Source: Nocardia vermiculata NBRC 100427 (GTDB taxonomy: Bacteria; Actinomycetota; Actinomycetes; Mycobacteriales; Mycobacteriaceae). Taken from it: a DNA stretch of 64,000 bases. Shown here piece by piece: positions 45,372-53,632 of this stretch. The number at the start of each line of letters is the position of its first letter. Within the stretch, counting starts at the first letter, position 1. A program made the position numbers and the translations under genes. The notes below the pieces were generated by a model. The model had not been told where the DNA came from, did not search any database, and worked only from the letters and a program-made list of their open reading frames with translations. Location: contig NZ_BDCA01000002.1 in NCBI RefSeq assembly GCF_001613265.1, forward strand, positions 1-64,000. Direction: 5' to 3'.

Positions 45372-46925
45372 GTGACCACCGAATCGACGCCGTCCACACC
45401 ATCGGATTCGGCGGCCAACAGGGGGAACCTGAGGCCGTCGGACGCGCCCGTTCTGGGGCCGCGCCCGGTGTATCGCCCGGACATCGATAAACACACCGCA
45501 CGTGCCTTCCGCCGTCCCGAGGGACAGGCCGGATCGTTCGCACCCACCGCTGCCGCCGCCACGCCGGCCGCACGCCACGACTCCACCGAATTGGTGAACC
45601 GCCCGCCGGACGCCGTCCTGGCCGAAGCCTTCGGGCGGCCCGCGGGTTCCGAGGAGTTGCTGCAACGCGATCCCGATGCCGTCACCGGCGACACCGCACC
45701 CAGTACCCCGCCCGATCCCTGGCGCGACCCCGAGGCCGCCGCCCGGCTCGGCGCGCCCGCGGTCCACACCCCCACCACACAGCAATTGCCGCCCGCCGCG
45801 AAGCTCAGTACCCGCGAGGTGCTGTTCGGCAGCCGGGTGGCCCCCAAGGCCCTGGCAGTCCTGGGTGTGCTGGCGCTGGCGGTAGGGCTGGTCGGCGGCC
45901 TCGTGGGCCGGTTCACCGCGGAGAGCACCTCCGCACTGACCTCCAGCAAGGTCACCCTGCAGCAGGACGACAACTCCGATAAACCACACAGCCAGGTCGC
46001 CAAGGTCGCCGACGCGGTGCTGCCGTCCGTGGTGTCGATCCGGGAAACCCTCGGCGACAACGGCGCGCTGGGATCCGGGGTGGTCATCGGCGAAGACGGC
46101 TACATCGTCACGAACAATCACGTCATCTCGATGGCCGCCCAGGACAAGTCCGGCAAGGCCAAGATCCAGGTGACCTTCTCCGACGGCACCAGGTCCGACG
46201 CCCGGCTGGTCGGACGCGACCCCAAGACCGACCTCGCGGTACTCAAGGTCGACGTGCAGAACCTCACCGTCGCCCGGCTCGGCAAATCCGGGGACGTCCA
46301 GGTGGGTGACGACGTACTCGCCATCGGCTCCCCGCTGGGCCTGAACAAGACCGTGACCTCGGGTATCGTCAGCGCGCTCGATCGCGCCATCGTCGAGAGC
46401 CCGGAGGCCGGCGACGACACCTCCGGCGCATTCGACGCCGTGCAGACCGACGCCGCGATCAACCACGGCAACTCCGGCGGCGCGCTGGTCGACGGCGAAG
46501 GCCGGCTGATCGGCATCAATACCGCCATTCGCAGCGAAAGCGGCGGCTCGGTCGGCCTGGGTTTCGCCATCCCGGTGGACCTCGTCACTCGCATCTCGCA
46601 GACCCTCATCCGGGACGGCGTGGTGTACCACCCCTGGCTGGGGGTCAGCGCCAAGACCCAACCGGTGGAAAACGAGGCGATGAGCGGCGCCGCAGTGGCC
46701 GACGTGGTGCAGGGAAGCCCAGCCGCCAAGGCCGGAATCACAGAGGGTGACGTGATCGTCAAGGTCGGAGAACGGCAGGTCACCGAACCTGCCGAGCTGA
46801 CCGTCGCGGTCCGCACCCGGCAGATCGGAGAGACCGTGAATGTGGAGCTGATCCGCGACGGCCGACAGGTGAATGTGCCGGTCACGCTGGAATCCGATAA
46901 GAACGCACCGCAGCCGCCCCAGTAG
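45372..46925 (+). CDS. htrA: HtrA serine protease, SigE-linked
   Basis: A 517-residue membrane protease. A cytosolic Pro/Ala-rich N-terminus (1-155), TM at about 159-180, trypsin-like domain with His250 (TNNHVIS), Asp287 (KTDLAVLKV) and Ser368 (HGNSGGALV), then a PDZ domain (about 420-510). Corresponds to Rv1223. The GTG at 45372 is 10 bases after the rseA stop; the longer frame overlaps rseA and is less likely. It degrades or refolds damaged exported proteins and is expected in the SigE regulon. Confidence 0.94.
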   Translation: MTTESTPSTPSDSAANRGNLRPSDAPVLGPRPVYRPDIDKHTARAFRRPEGQAGSFAPTAAAATPAARHDSTELVNRPPDAVLAEAFGRPAGSEELLQRDPDAVTGDTAPSTPPDPWRDPEAAARLGAPAVHTPTTQQLPPAAKLSTREVLFGSRVAPKALAVLGVLALAVGLVGGLVGRFTAESTSALTSSKVTLQQDDNSDKPHSQVAKVADAVLPSVVSIRETLGDNGALGSGVVIGEDGYIVTNNHVISMAAQDKSGKAKIQVTFSDGTRSDARLVGRDPKTDLAVLKVDVQNLTVARLGKSGDVQVGDDVLAIGSPLGLNKTVTSGIVSALDRAIVESPEAGDDTSGAFDAVQTDAAINHGNSGGALVDGEGRLIGINTAIRSESGGSVGLGFAIPVDLVTRISQTLIRDGVVYHPWLGVSAKTQPVENEAMSGAAVADVVQGSPAAKAGITEGDVIVKVGERQVTEPAELTVAVRTRQIGETVNVELIRDGRQVNVPVTLESDKNAPQPPQ

Positions 46926-46928
46926 CCT
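46923..46928 (+). promoter_or_regulatory. -10 box (TAGCCT) of tatB, leaderless type
   Basis: TAGCCT, which includes the htrA stop TAG, ends 6 bases before the tatB ATG. tatB may thus be transcribed separately from the sigE operon. Confidence 0.45.
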
Positions 46929-46934
46929 GGTCTT

Positions 46935-47375
46935 ATGTTCAATATCGGCTGGCCCGAGATGGTGATCCTGGTGGTCGCCGCGCTGGTGATTCTCGGCCCG
47001 GAACGGCTTCCGGGGGCGATTCGCTGGACCGCGCAAAGTTTGCGTCAGGTCCGCGACTACGCCTCCGGCGCCACCAGCCAGCTGCGCAACGATTTCGGAC
47101 CGGAGATCGATGAGCTGCGCAAACCGCTCGAGGAACTCAACGAATTACGCAAACCCCTCGAAGGTCTGCGCGGTATGACACCGCGGTCGATGGTGACCAA
47201 ACACCTCTTCGACGGTGACGAGTCGCTGTTCACCGGAAACTTCGATTCGCCGAATTCGGGGAACGGACAGTCCGGACCAGCGAATTCCGGCACCCCACCG
47301 AATTATTCGGTACCCGAAGCACCGAAACCACTCGACCGCAACGAGAAACCACCGATCGATTTCGACGCCACCTGA
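46935..47375 (+). CDS. tatB: Sec-independent protein translocase TatB
   Basis: A 146-residue component of the twin-arginine translocase. [20 protein letters not shown], then [11 protein letters not shown]: one TM helix (about 5-22), the conserved Gly-Pro hinge and an amphipathic helix with Glu-rich repeats ([18 protein letters not shown]). The C-terminus is Asn/Ser/Pro-rich. It corresponds to Rv1224, downstream of htrA. TatB recognises folded precursors with TatC; tatA and tatC are not in this window. Confidence 0.95.
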   Translation: MFNIGWPEMVILVVAALVILGPERLPGAIRWTAQSLRQVRDYASGATSQLRNDFGPEIDELRKPLEELNELRKPLEGLRGMTPRSMVTKHLFDGDESLFTGNFDSPNSGNGQSGPANSGTPPNYSVPEAPKPLDRNEKPPIDFDAT

Positions 47376-47502
47376 TCGGCGGCGGACCACCCGCCTCGAC
47401 CGGCGCCGCCGTCGGCACCGAAATGCCCGGTGCGCTCGATCGATTCATCCCTCTGGCGCGAATGCGTCAACCGGACTAGACACATTCCGGCGTCAAGCTA
47501 TC

Positions 47503-47508
47503 TAAAAT
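47503..47508 (+). promoter_or_regulatory. -10 box (TAAAAT) of the orphan HTH gene, leaderless type
   Basis: TAAAAT ends 6 bases before the ATG at 47515 in a locally AT-rich patch. Confidence 0.5.
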
Positions 47509-47514
47509 TCGCAC

Positions 47515-48345
47515 ATGTCAGCCGACGAGGTGGCACGGATATTCGCCATCGAAGACAAGGTCGAGCGACTCAAGGCTGCCACCGACGGGGTCGCGGCGGC
47601 CCAGCAGGCCATCAACGAGCTCACCAGGATCCGCCGAGCCGTCATCCGTGACCTCCACGACGACGGCTGGACCTTCGCCAAGATCGGTGCGGCGGCGGGC
47701 CTTTCACGCGCCCGAATCCACCAGGTCAGCAGCCAGGGGCCCGTCCCCGAAGGACTCTTCTTCGGCCACGGACCGCTCACCGTGATCACCCCCGACCAGC
47801 GCGCCGCCACTCGCACCGCACCACTGATCGGCGCCCCCGACCCGGCCGCACCCACCCGGCTCGCAGAACTACTGCGCGAACTCGGATTCACCGTCACCGT
47901 CGAAAGATTCCTGCCCGGCCGGCCACTCCATCTCGACCGCGACGGACTCATCGTCCTGGGCGGCCCCGAATTGTCGCCCAGCCTGCGCTATCTCGTCGCC
48001 GCCGACCCCCGCCTGCACCGCAGCGCCGCCCGGGCCGGCCGAGTCCGACGGGCCATCGAAGACCGCGCCGCCCGCCGCATCTACCGGCCCGGCGGCACCG
48101 ACCCCTACGACATCGCCTACCTGGCCCGGCTGCCACGCCCCGACCGGCACGGCACCATCCTCGTCATCGACGGACTCCATCCCCCCGGATCACTCGGCGC
48201 GATACGCCTTCTCGCCACCCGGCTCGCAACCCTGCACGAACGAGCCGAAACCCGCGCCTTCTCCACCGTCGTCGGCATACGGTACGACCGCACCACCGGC
48301 GAACCACTGGAAGCCGACCTCCTGACCCCCATCTACCGGCACTGA
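47515..48345 (+). CDS. Orphan HTH protein with unknown C-terminal domain
   Basis: A 276-residue protein I cannot place in a named family. Residues about 1-75 are an alpha-helical segment with a sigma-region-4-like HTH (VIRDLHDDGWTFAKIGAAAGLSRARIHQVS). Residues about 95-276 look like one alpha/beta domain: LIVLGGPELSPSLRYLVAADP, PYDIAYLARLPRPDRHGTIL, VIDGLHPPGSLGAIRLLATR and FSTVVGIRYD. This GGP...DG-H layout recalls families of unknown nucleotide- or ligand-sensing proteins. It has no counterpart between tatB and gpgS in mycobacteria and lies at the edge of the inverted block. Possible acquired regulator or sensor. Confidence 0.75.
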   Translation: MSADEVARIFAIEDKVERLKAATDGVAAAQQAINELTRIRRAVIRDLHDDGWTFAKIGAAAGLSRARIHQVSSQGPVPEGLFFGHGPLTVITPDQRAATRTAPLIGAPDPAAPTRLAELLRELGFTVTVERFLPGRPLHLDRDGLIVLGGPELSPSLRYLVAADPRLHRSAARAGRVRRAIEDRAARRIYRPGGTDPYDIAYLARLPRPDRHGTILVIDGLHPPGSLGAIRLLATRLATLHERAETRAFSTVVGIRYDRTTGEPLEADLLTPIYRH

Positions 48346-48361
48346 AATATCTGCGACGGCT

Positions 48362-48400
48362 CCGCCGCCGCGGGGTTTCGGCCCCCTGGGCCTCGATTTG
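48362..48400 (+). repeat. Intergenic repeat, copy A
   Basis: GGGGTTTCGGCCC...GGGCCTCGATTT unit starting at 48372, 59 bases before copy B. Confidence 0.6.
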
Positions 48401-48425
48401 CTGTGTTTTTGGCCTCCGCTTCGCT

Positions 48426-48460
48426 GCGGCGGGGCTTCGGCCCTTCGGGCCTCGATTTTT
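48426..48460 (+). repeat. Intergenic repeat, copy B
   Basis: GGGGCTTCGGCCC...GGGCCTCGATTTTT unit starting at 48431; its 3' half is the probable terminator of the HTH gene. Confidence 0.6.
48439..48460 (+). terminator. Probable terminator of the orphan HTH gene
   Basis: Stem GGCCC / GGGCC with loop TTC, then TCGATTTTT. One of very few T-runs in the window. Confidence 0.5.
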
Positions 48461-48503
48461 CACTCCTCCGGTCAGTCGCTTCGCTCCCTCCCTCCGTCGC
48501 TCC

Positions 48504-48530
48504 AAAATCGAGGCGGGCCGAAACCCATGA
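48504..48530 (-). repeat. Intergenic repeat, inverted copy C
   Basis: Reads GGGTTTCGGCCC-GCCTCGATTTT on the minus strand, facing copies A and B; it may serve as terminator for gpgS. Confidence 0.5.
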
Positions 48531-48614
48531 GTAGGTGCAACGCTCGGGGAAGTGTTCCGGCAGTGGGGACGTCGCCGGTGTGGTGCAGGCTCCGGGCAGG
48601 GCCGTCGTCTGCGT

Positions 48615-49538
48615 TCAGGCGGCGGCGCGGGTGGGGCGGAGGGTGTTCATCGGGGGGCGGTCGGCCAGGTCGACTGCTGTGGTGGTGGGGGTGAATTCCT
48701 CGTCTACCAGGGGGAATTGGGTCAGTGCGGCGCCGGAGTCGCGAATGCCGCTGCGGCCCAGGACGGTTCCGAGGATCTGGCGGCTCATCACACCCAGGTC
48801 CAACAGCGGGCGGTTGCGGTGGGCGCGCACACCCAGATTCACCTGGCCGATCGCGGACAGGCCCAGCATGTCGAAAGTATCGAGCAGCAAACCGATCTCC
48901 ACGCCGTAGCCGGGAGCGAAGGGCACGGCCGTGAGCAGCTCCCGGGTACCCGCGTACTCACCACCCAGCGGCTGCATCAGGGTTGCCAGCTCCGGACGCA
49001 ACGCCGCCAGCAGCGGGCGCGCCACCAGCTCGGTGACCCGGCCGCCACCGTGGTGGTCCACCGTTTCCCCCTGGCGCAGCGGTCGGCGATAGTAGGCCTT
49101 CACCAGATGCATCCCGTCGACGGTCAGCAACGGGCCCAGCAGCCGCGGCACGAACATCGGGTCCGGATCGATCAGATCCGAGTCGACGAAGGCCACCAGA
49201 TCACCGGAGGTCGCCGCCAGCGACCGCCACAGCACCTCCCCCTTCCCCGGCACCGGTTCCAGTTCCGGCACCGCCTGTTCACGACTGACCACGCGCGCAC
49301 CCGCGGCACGAGCACGCTCCGCGGTCGCGTCCTCCGAACCGGAGTCGAGCACCACCAACTCGTCGACGAGCGTGCCCAACAGCGGCCGGATACTGGCCAC
49401 CACCTCGGCGACGGTGCGCTCCTCGTTCAATGCGGGCAGCACCACCGATACGGTGCGCCCGTCCTTCGCGTCGATCAATTCGTCGATCGCCCACCGGGGC
49501 CGATCCCACGTATTCGTGGCAGTCCAATCGAACGTCAT
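48615..49538 (-). CDS. gpgS: Glucosyl-3-phosphoglycerate synthase
   Basis: A 307-residue GT81 glycosyltransferase that transfers glucose from a nucleotide sugar to 3-phosphoglycerate, the first step of methylglucose lipopolysaccharide synthesis. TVSVVLPALNEERTVAEVV opens the GT-A fold; VVLDSGSEDAT, AFVDSDLIDPDP (metal-binding DSD) and LMQPLGGEYAG follow. The ATG at 49538 overlaps the folP stop (ATGA), and similarity starts exactly there. Matches Rv1208, with folP2 before it as in mycobacteria. Confidence 0.94.
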   Translation of the reverse strand: MTFDWTATNTWDRPRWAIDELIDAKDGRTVSVVLPALNEERTVAEVVASIRPLLGTLVDELVVLDSGSEDATAERARAAGARVVSREQAVPELEPVPGKGEVLWRSLAATSGDLVAFVDSDLIDPDPMFVPRLLGPLLTVDGMHLVKAYYRRPLRQGETVDHHGGGRVTELVARPLLAALRPELATLMQPLGGEYAGTRELLTAVPFAPGYGVEIGLLLDTFDMLGLSAIGQVNLGVRAHRNRPLLDLGVMSRQILGTVLGRSGIRDSGAALTQFPLVDEEFTPTTTAVDLADRPPMNTLRPTRAAA

Positions 49539-50410
49539 ACCAGACCTCGCAAGGTTCGTGCGGGGGGCCGGATGCCCTGAATCGCCGCGATCATGTCCAC
49601 GACGCGCCGGGTTGCGGCGACCTCGTGCACTCGGAAGACCCGGGCGCCGGATGCGGCCGACCATGCGGTGGCCGCCAGTGTCCCCTCCAATCTCTCGGCC
49701 AGACCGACACCAAGGGTCTCTCCGATGAAATCCTTATTGCTCAGCGCCATCAAGACCGGCCATCCGGTTTTTACAAGAATGTCCACGGCACGCAACAGTT
49801 CGAGCCCGTGATAGGTGTTCTTTCCGAAATCGTGGGTCGGATCTATCAGAATCGAGTCCGCGGCCACCCCTGCTGCCCGCGCCGACTCCGCGGCCCGCAC
49901 CAGGGTATCGGTCACCTCCGACACCACATCGGCATAGCCCACCCGGTGCGGACGGGTACGCGGCTGCGCGCCGCCGGTATGGCTGCACACGATGCCCACG
50001 CCCAGCTCCGCCGCGACCCCGGCCAGGTCCGGATCCGCGCCCGCCCAGGTGTCGTTGATCAGATCCGCGCCTTCGGCCACCGCGGCCCGCGCCACCGCAC
50101 TGCGCCAGGTGTCGACGCTGATCAGCAGATCCGGATATCGCTGCCGAATGGCGGCCACGAACGGCACCACCCGCCGCGTCTCCTCCGTCGCGTCGACCTC
50201 GTCGCCGGGGCCGGCCTTCACCCCGCCGATATCCACCAGATCGGCCCCCTCGGCGACCGCGCGGGCCACCGCCGCCATCGCCGCCTCGTCGGAGAACGTC
50301 GCGCCGCGATCGTAGAAGGAATCCGGCGTGCGATTGACGATCGCCATCACCAGCGCCCTGTCCGTCGCCACCGGCTTCCCACACAAAGTCGACGACGGTG
50401 CAGAACCCAT
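49535..50410 (-). CDS. folP2: Dihydropteroate synthase-like protein FolP2
   Basis: A 291-residue TIM-barrel protein. MAIVNRTPDSFYDRGATF, DLVDIGGVKAGPG, ISVDTWRSAVA, LINDTWAG and ILIDPTHDFGKNTYHGLELL fit the pterin-binding family, but the pABA/pterin loop that in true DHPS reads GGESTRPG is GGVKAGPG here, as in mycobacterial FolP2 (Rv1207), which does not appear to replace FolP1. The ATG at 50410 has no ribosome site but a TACACT box 7 bases upstream. Coupled to gpgS, hinting at a role near methylglucose polysaccharide synthesis (inference). Confidence 0.9.
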   Translation of the reverse strand: MGSAPSSTLCGKPVATDRALVMAIVNRTPDSFYDRGATFSDEAAMAAVARAVAEGADLVDIGGVKAGPGDEVDATEETRRVVPFVAAIRQRYPDLLISVDTWRSAVARAAVAEGADLINDTWAGADPDLAGVAAELGVGIVCSHTGGAQPRTRPHRVGYADVVSEVTDTLVRAAESARAAGVAADSILIDPTHDFGKNTYHGLELLRAVDILVKTGWPVLMALSNKDFIGETLGVGLAERLEGTLAATAWSAASGARVFRVHEVAATRRVVDMIAAIQGIRPPARTLRGLV

Positions 50411-50417
50411 GCGAAGG

Positions 50418-50423
50418 AGTGTA
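50418..50423 (-). promoter_or_regulatory. -10 box (TACACT) of folP2, leaderless type
   Basis: Minus-strand TACACT ends 7 bases before the ATG at 50410, just after the fadD6 stop. Confidence 0.45.
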
Positions 50424-50424
50424 G

Positions 50425-52194
50425 TTAGTCGGCCGGAACGGTGCCGCTCGCCACCTGCTCCGGATACTCCGGGTAGAAGGGCACGTACCCCTGTGTGCTG
50501 CCGGTCAGAACGTATATCGCAGCCGTTGTGCCGGGGCTGTAGGCCTCTTTGCGGAGATCCACCTTGCGGCTCTTGAACGTCGAGGTGGTTTCCAGCTCCT
50601 CGACCACACGCACGAACAACGGGACGGCGTAGCCGGGCAGCCGGTCGTAGAGCCGTTCGGCCAGCGCCCGGCCGTCGAGTTCGGCTCCGGGGGCCAGCGT
50701 CACCGCGGCCATCCCCGCCTTACCGTCGGTGCCGGGGACATCCACGCCGTACACCACCGCTTCGGTGATGCCGGGCACACCGTCGAAGGCACCCTCCACC
50801 TCGGTGGTGGCGACGTTCTCGCCCTTCCAGCGGAAGGTGTCGCCCAGCCGGTCCACGAACGCGATATGCCGCCAATGCTGGTCACGCACCAGATCCCCGG
50901 TGTCGAACCAGCAGTCCCCGGCGCGGAATCCGTCGTGCAACAGCTTGGATTCGGTCGCGTCGCGGTCGGTGTAGCCGTCGAACGGGGAACGCGTGGTCAC
51001 CTTCGCCAGCAGTAGCCCCACCCCGCCGGCCGGCACCCGGCGCAGCCGCCCGTCCGGATACCGTTTCGCCTTGCCGGTGGATTCGTCGAATTCCACCACC
51101 GCATACGGCAGTGGCCCGAATCCCGCGGTGCGATCCACGCCGAAGGCATTGATGAAGGCGACATTGCCCTCACTGGCGCCGTAGAACTCCACCACCCGGC
51201 CGATCCCGAAGCGGCGCCGGAACTCGTCCCACAGTTCGGGGCGCAGCCCGTTACCGACCGCCAGCCGGACCGAATGCCGATGCTCGGCCGCGGACTCCGG
51301 CTGATTGAGCAGGTAGCGGCACAGTTCGCCGATGTAGATGAAGGCCGTGGCCCGGTTCTCGGCGATCTCACTCCAGAATTTCGACGCCGAGAACTTGCGG
51401 CCCAGCGCCAAGGTCGACCTGGCACCCAGTACCGCGCCGAGCGCCACGGTCAGCGCATTGTTGTGGTACAGCGGCAGACAGCAGTACATGGTGTCGTCGC
51501 CGTGCAACCGGATGCCGAGCCCGCCCAGCCCGGCCATGCTCTTGGTCCAGCGCAGATGAGTCATCACGCTGGCCTTCGGCAGGCCGGTGGTGCCGGAGGT
51601 GAAGATCAGAAATGCCCGCTCCTGGGCGCGCACATCGGCACACACCGGTGGATTCGCCGGATCGGCGGCGCGGGCCAGTTCCCGCAACTCCTCCGCGAAC
51701 AACAGGTGCTGCGGTGCCTCGGGCAGGGAACGCAGCGCCGGTTCACACTCCTCCCCGATCACATTCACCACGCTGTTCAGCAGGCCGAAACTGTGCGCCA
51801 GGACCCGGTCACGCTGATGGTGGTTGAGTAGTCCGACGGTCGCGCCCAGCTTCACCGTCGCCAGCACCACGAACAGTGTCTCCGGCCGGTTCGCCATCAG
51901 CACCCCGACCACATCGCCACGCCGGACTCCACGCTCGACCAGCACCTGCGCGTATCGGTTCACCTCGACGTTGGCCTCGAGATAGGTGTACTCGCGGCCC
52001 TCGAAACGCAGGAACGGGCGATTCGGGAAACGTTGCGCGGCCCGCTGGAAGTACAGCCCGACCGAGGATTTGTCGTTGCCGCGCACCAGCATTCCGGCCG
52101 CGCCACGCAGCATGCCGGGTGCGTCGGCGGCCATCGCGGGCAATCCGCGCACCAGATCCGCCAGGCCGACGGTCCTACTGTCCTCGGCTGTCAC
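50425..52194 (-). CDS. fadD6: Very-long-chain acyl-CoA synthetase, FadD6/FATP type
   Basis: A 589-residue ANL enzyme. FLIFTSGTTGLPKASVMTH is the P-loop motif; YCCLPLYHNNALTVALG, EFYGASEGNVAF, FDTGDLVRDQHW and FVDRLGDTFRWKGENVATTEVE are hallmarks of the fatty-acid-transport-protein branch. The GTG at 52194 is chosen for the strong GGGAGGA site. It matches Rv1206 in the order LOG, fadD6, folP2, gpgS. Role: ATP-dependent activation of long-chain fatty acids at the membrane, feeding lipid synthesis or degradation. Confidence 0.93.
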   Translation of the reverse strand: MTAEDSRTVGLADLVRGLPAMAADAPGMLRGAAGMLVRGNDKSSVGLYFQRAAQRFPNRPFLRFEGREYTYLEANVEVNRYAQVLVERGVRRGDVVGVLMANRPETLFVVLATVKLGATVGLLNHHQRDRVLAHSFGLLNSVVNVIGEECEPALRSLPEAPQHLLFAEELRELARAADPANPPVCADVRAQERAFLIFTSGTTGLPKASVMTHLRWTKSMAGLGGLGIRLHGDDTMYCCLPLYHNNALTVALGAVLGARSTLALGRKFSASKFWSEIAENRATAFIYIGELCRYLLNQPESAAEHRHSVRLAVGNGLRPELWDEFRRRFGIGRVVEFYGASEGNVAFINAFGVDRTAGFGPLPYAVVEFDESTGKAKRYPDGRLRRVPAGGVGLLLAKVTTRSPFDGYTDRDATESKLLHDGFRAGDCWFDTGDLVRDQHWRHIAFVDRLGDTFRWKGENVATTEVEGAFDGVPGITEAVVYGVDVPGTDGKAGMAAVTLAPGAELDGRALAERLYDRLPGYAVPLFVRVVEELETTSTFKSRKVDLRKEAYSPGTTAAIYVLTGSTQGYVPFYPEYPEQVASGTVPAD

Positions 52195-52253
52195 AGTGTC
52201 CTCCCACGAAGTTGCCGCCGCACGCCCGCGACCAGGGCGGGCCGGCGGTCCGG

Positions 52254-52820
52254 TCAATGCTTCGAACGATGCTCCGAACGACGCAGCGCGTCGAATGCCG
52301 TCGCGACATCAGAGGTCACCGTAATCCGGTCCAGGGCCGGACGCCCGATGAACCCGGCCGCACTCACCTCGTCCAGCCAGGCGAACAGACCGCGGTAGTG
52401 GCCGTGCGGGTCCAGCACCACCAGCGGCTTGGCGTGCAGTCCGAGGTAACCGCCGGTCCACGCCTCGAAGAACTCTTCGAGGGTGCCGATGCCGCCGGGC
52501 AGGGTCAGGAAGGCGTCGGCCCGGTCCTCCATGAGCTGTTTGCGTTCCCGCATGGTATCGGTGACGATCAGCTCGTCACTCTCCACATCGGCGACCTCCT
52601 GATGCACCAGCCGCTTCGGGATAATCCCCGTGGTGTACGCCCCGCCGGAGCGAGCGGCCACCGCGACCGCACCCATCATCGACACGTGCCCGCCGCCGGA
52701 GACCAGCTGCCAACCACGCCGGGCGATTTCGGCTCCCACCTCGGCCGCCAGCCGCAGTGCCGCCGGATCGGCGGCGCTGGCCGAGCAGTAGACACATACC
52801 GCGAACGGCTGCTCGCTCAC
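52254..52820 (-). CDS. LOG family protein (TIGR00730), short paralogue
   Basis: A 188-residue Rossmann-type nucleotide-processing protein. SGGGHVSMMGAVA and LPGGIGTLEEFFEAWT are the LOG signatures (phosphate binding and catalytic Glu). LOG enzymes release adenine-type bases from nucleoside 5'-monophosphates (cytokinin-activating in plants and in M. tuberculosis Rv1205). The GTG at 52820 overlaps the stop of a second LOG gene (GTGA). It precedes fadD6 by 59 bases. Confidence 0.9.
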   Translation of the reverse strand: MSEQPFAVCVYCSASAADPAALRLAAEVGAEIARRGWQLVSGGGHVSMMGAVAVAARSGGAYTTGIIPKRLVHQEVADVESDELIVTDTMRERKQLMEDRADAFLTLPGGIGTLEEFFEAWTGGYLGLHAKPLVVLDPHGHYRGLFAWLDEVSAAGFIGRPALDRITVTSDVATAFDALRRSEHRSKH

Positions 52821-53614
52821 GATCGCCCCTCCGCCGCATCCGCCGCCGCCTGAGCCGCACTGCGCGAGACGATGTCGACGACCTCGTCCACGCTGTCGGT
52901 CACGTGCAGCAGGTTCAGATCGTCGGGGGCGATCTTGCCCGAGCCGGCCAGGGAATCGCGCAGCCAATCCACCAGCCCCGCCCAGTACCGGCTGCCGAAC
53001 AACACGATCGGGAATCGGGTGATCTTGTGGGTCTGAACCAGGGTCAGCGCCTCGAACAATTCGTCGAGGGTGCCGAAGCCGCCGGGCAGGCAGACGAACG
53101 CCTGGGAGTATTTGACGAACATGGTCTTGCGGGCGAAGAAGTACCGGAAGTTGATCCCCAGGTCGACCCACTCGTTGAGGCCCTGCTCCATCGGCAGTTC
53201 GATACCCAGCCCGATCGAGAACCCCTCGGCCTCACAGGCACCCCGGTTGGCCGCCTCCATCACGCCGGGACCGCCACCGGTGATCACCGCGAATCCGGCC
53301 TCGGCCAGCGCCGCGCCGATGGCACGTCCGGCCTCGTATTCGGGGGTATCGACCGGCGTCCGGGCCGAGCCGAAAACCGCCACCGCCCGGGGGATTTCGG
53401 CGAGTGCCCCGAATCCCTCCACGAATTCGCTCTGAATGCGCAGCACCCGCCAGGGGTCGGTGTGCACCCAGTCGGTGGGTCCGCGCCGGTCGAGCAGATG
53501 CTGATCGGTGGTGCCGGTGCCCTTCTTGAGGTCCCGGCGCAACATGATCGGCCCCCGGAATTTGGGGGCCGATTTCGACGATCCGGTGGGCGCGGGCTCG
53601 GAGGCGGTGGACAT
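52817..53614 (-). CDS. LOG family protein (TIGR00730), long paralogue
   Basis: A 265-residue protein with a 75-residue N-terminal extension before the LOG domain. AVAVFGSARTPVDTPEYEAG, VITGGGPGVMEAANRGA and CLPGGFGTLDELFEALTL carry the family residues, closer to the larger LOG/lysine-decarboxylase-like type than to its neighbour. The ATG at 53614 is 18 bases after the dapE stop on the same strand. Two different LOG genes in a row are coupled by GTGA overlap. Confidence 0.9.
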   Translation of the reverse strand: MSTASEPAPTGSSKSAPKFRGPIMLRRDLKKGTGTTDQHLLDRRGPTDWVHTDPWRVLRIQSEFVEGFGALAEIPRAVAVFGSARTPVDTPEYEAGRAIGAALAEAGFAVITGGGPGVMEAANRGACEAEGFSIGLGIELPMEQGLNEWVDLGINFRYFFARKTMFVKYSQAFVCLPGGFGTLDELFEALTLVQTHKITRFPIVLFGSRYWAGLVDWLRDSLAGSGKIAPDDLNLLHVTDSVDEVVDIVSRSAAQAAADAAEGRS

Positions 53615-53632
53615 GGGGCCAAACCTACCGGC

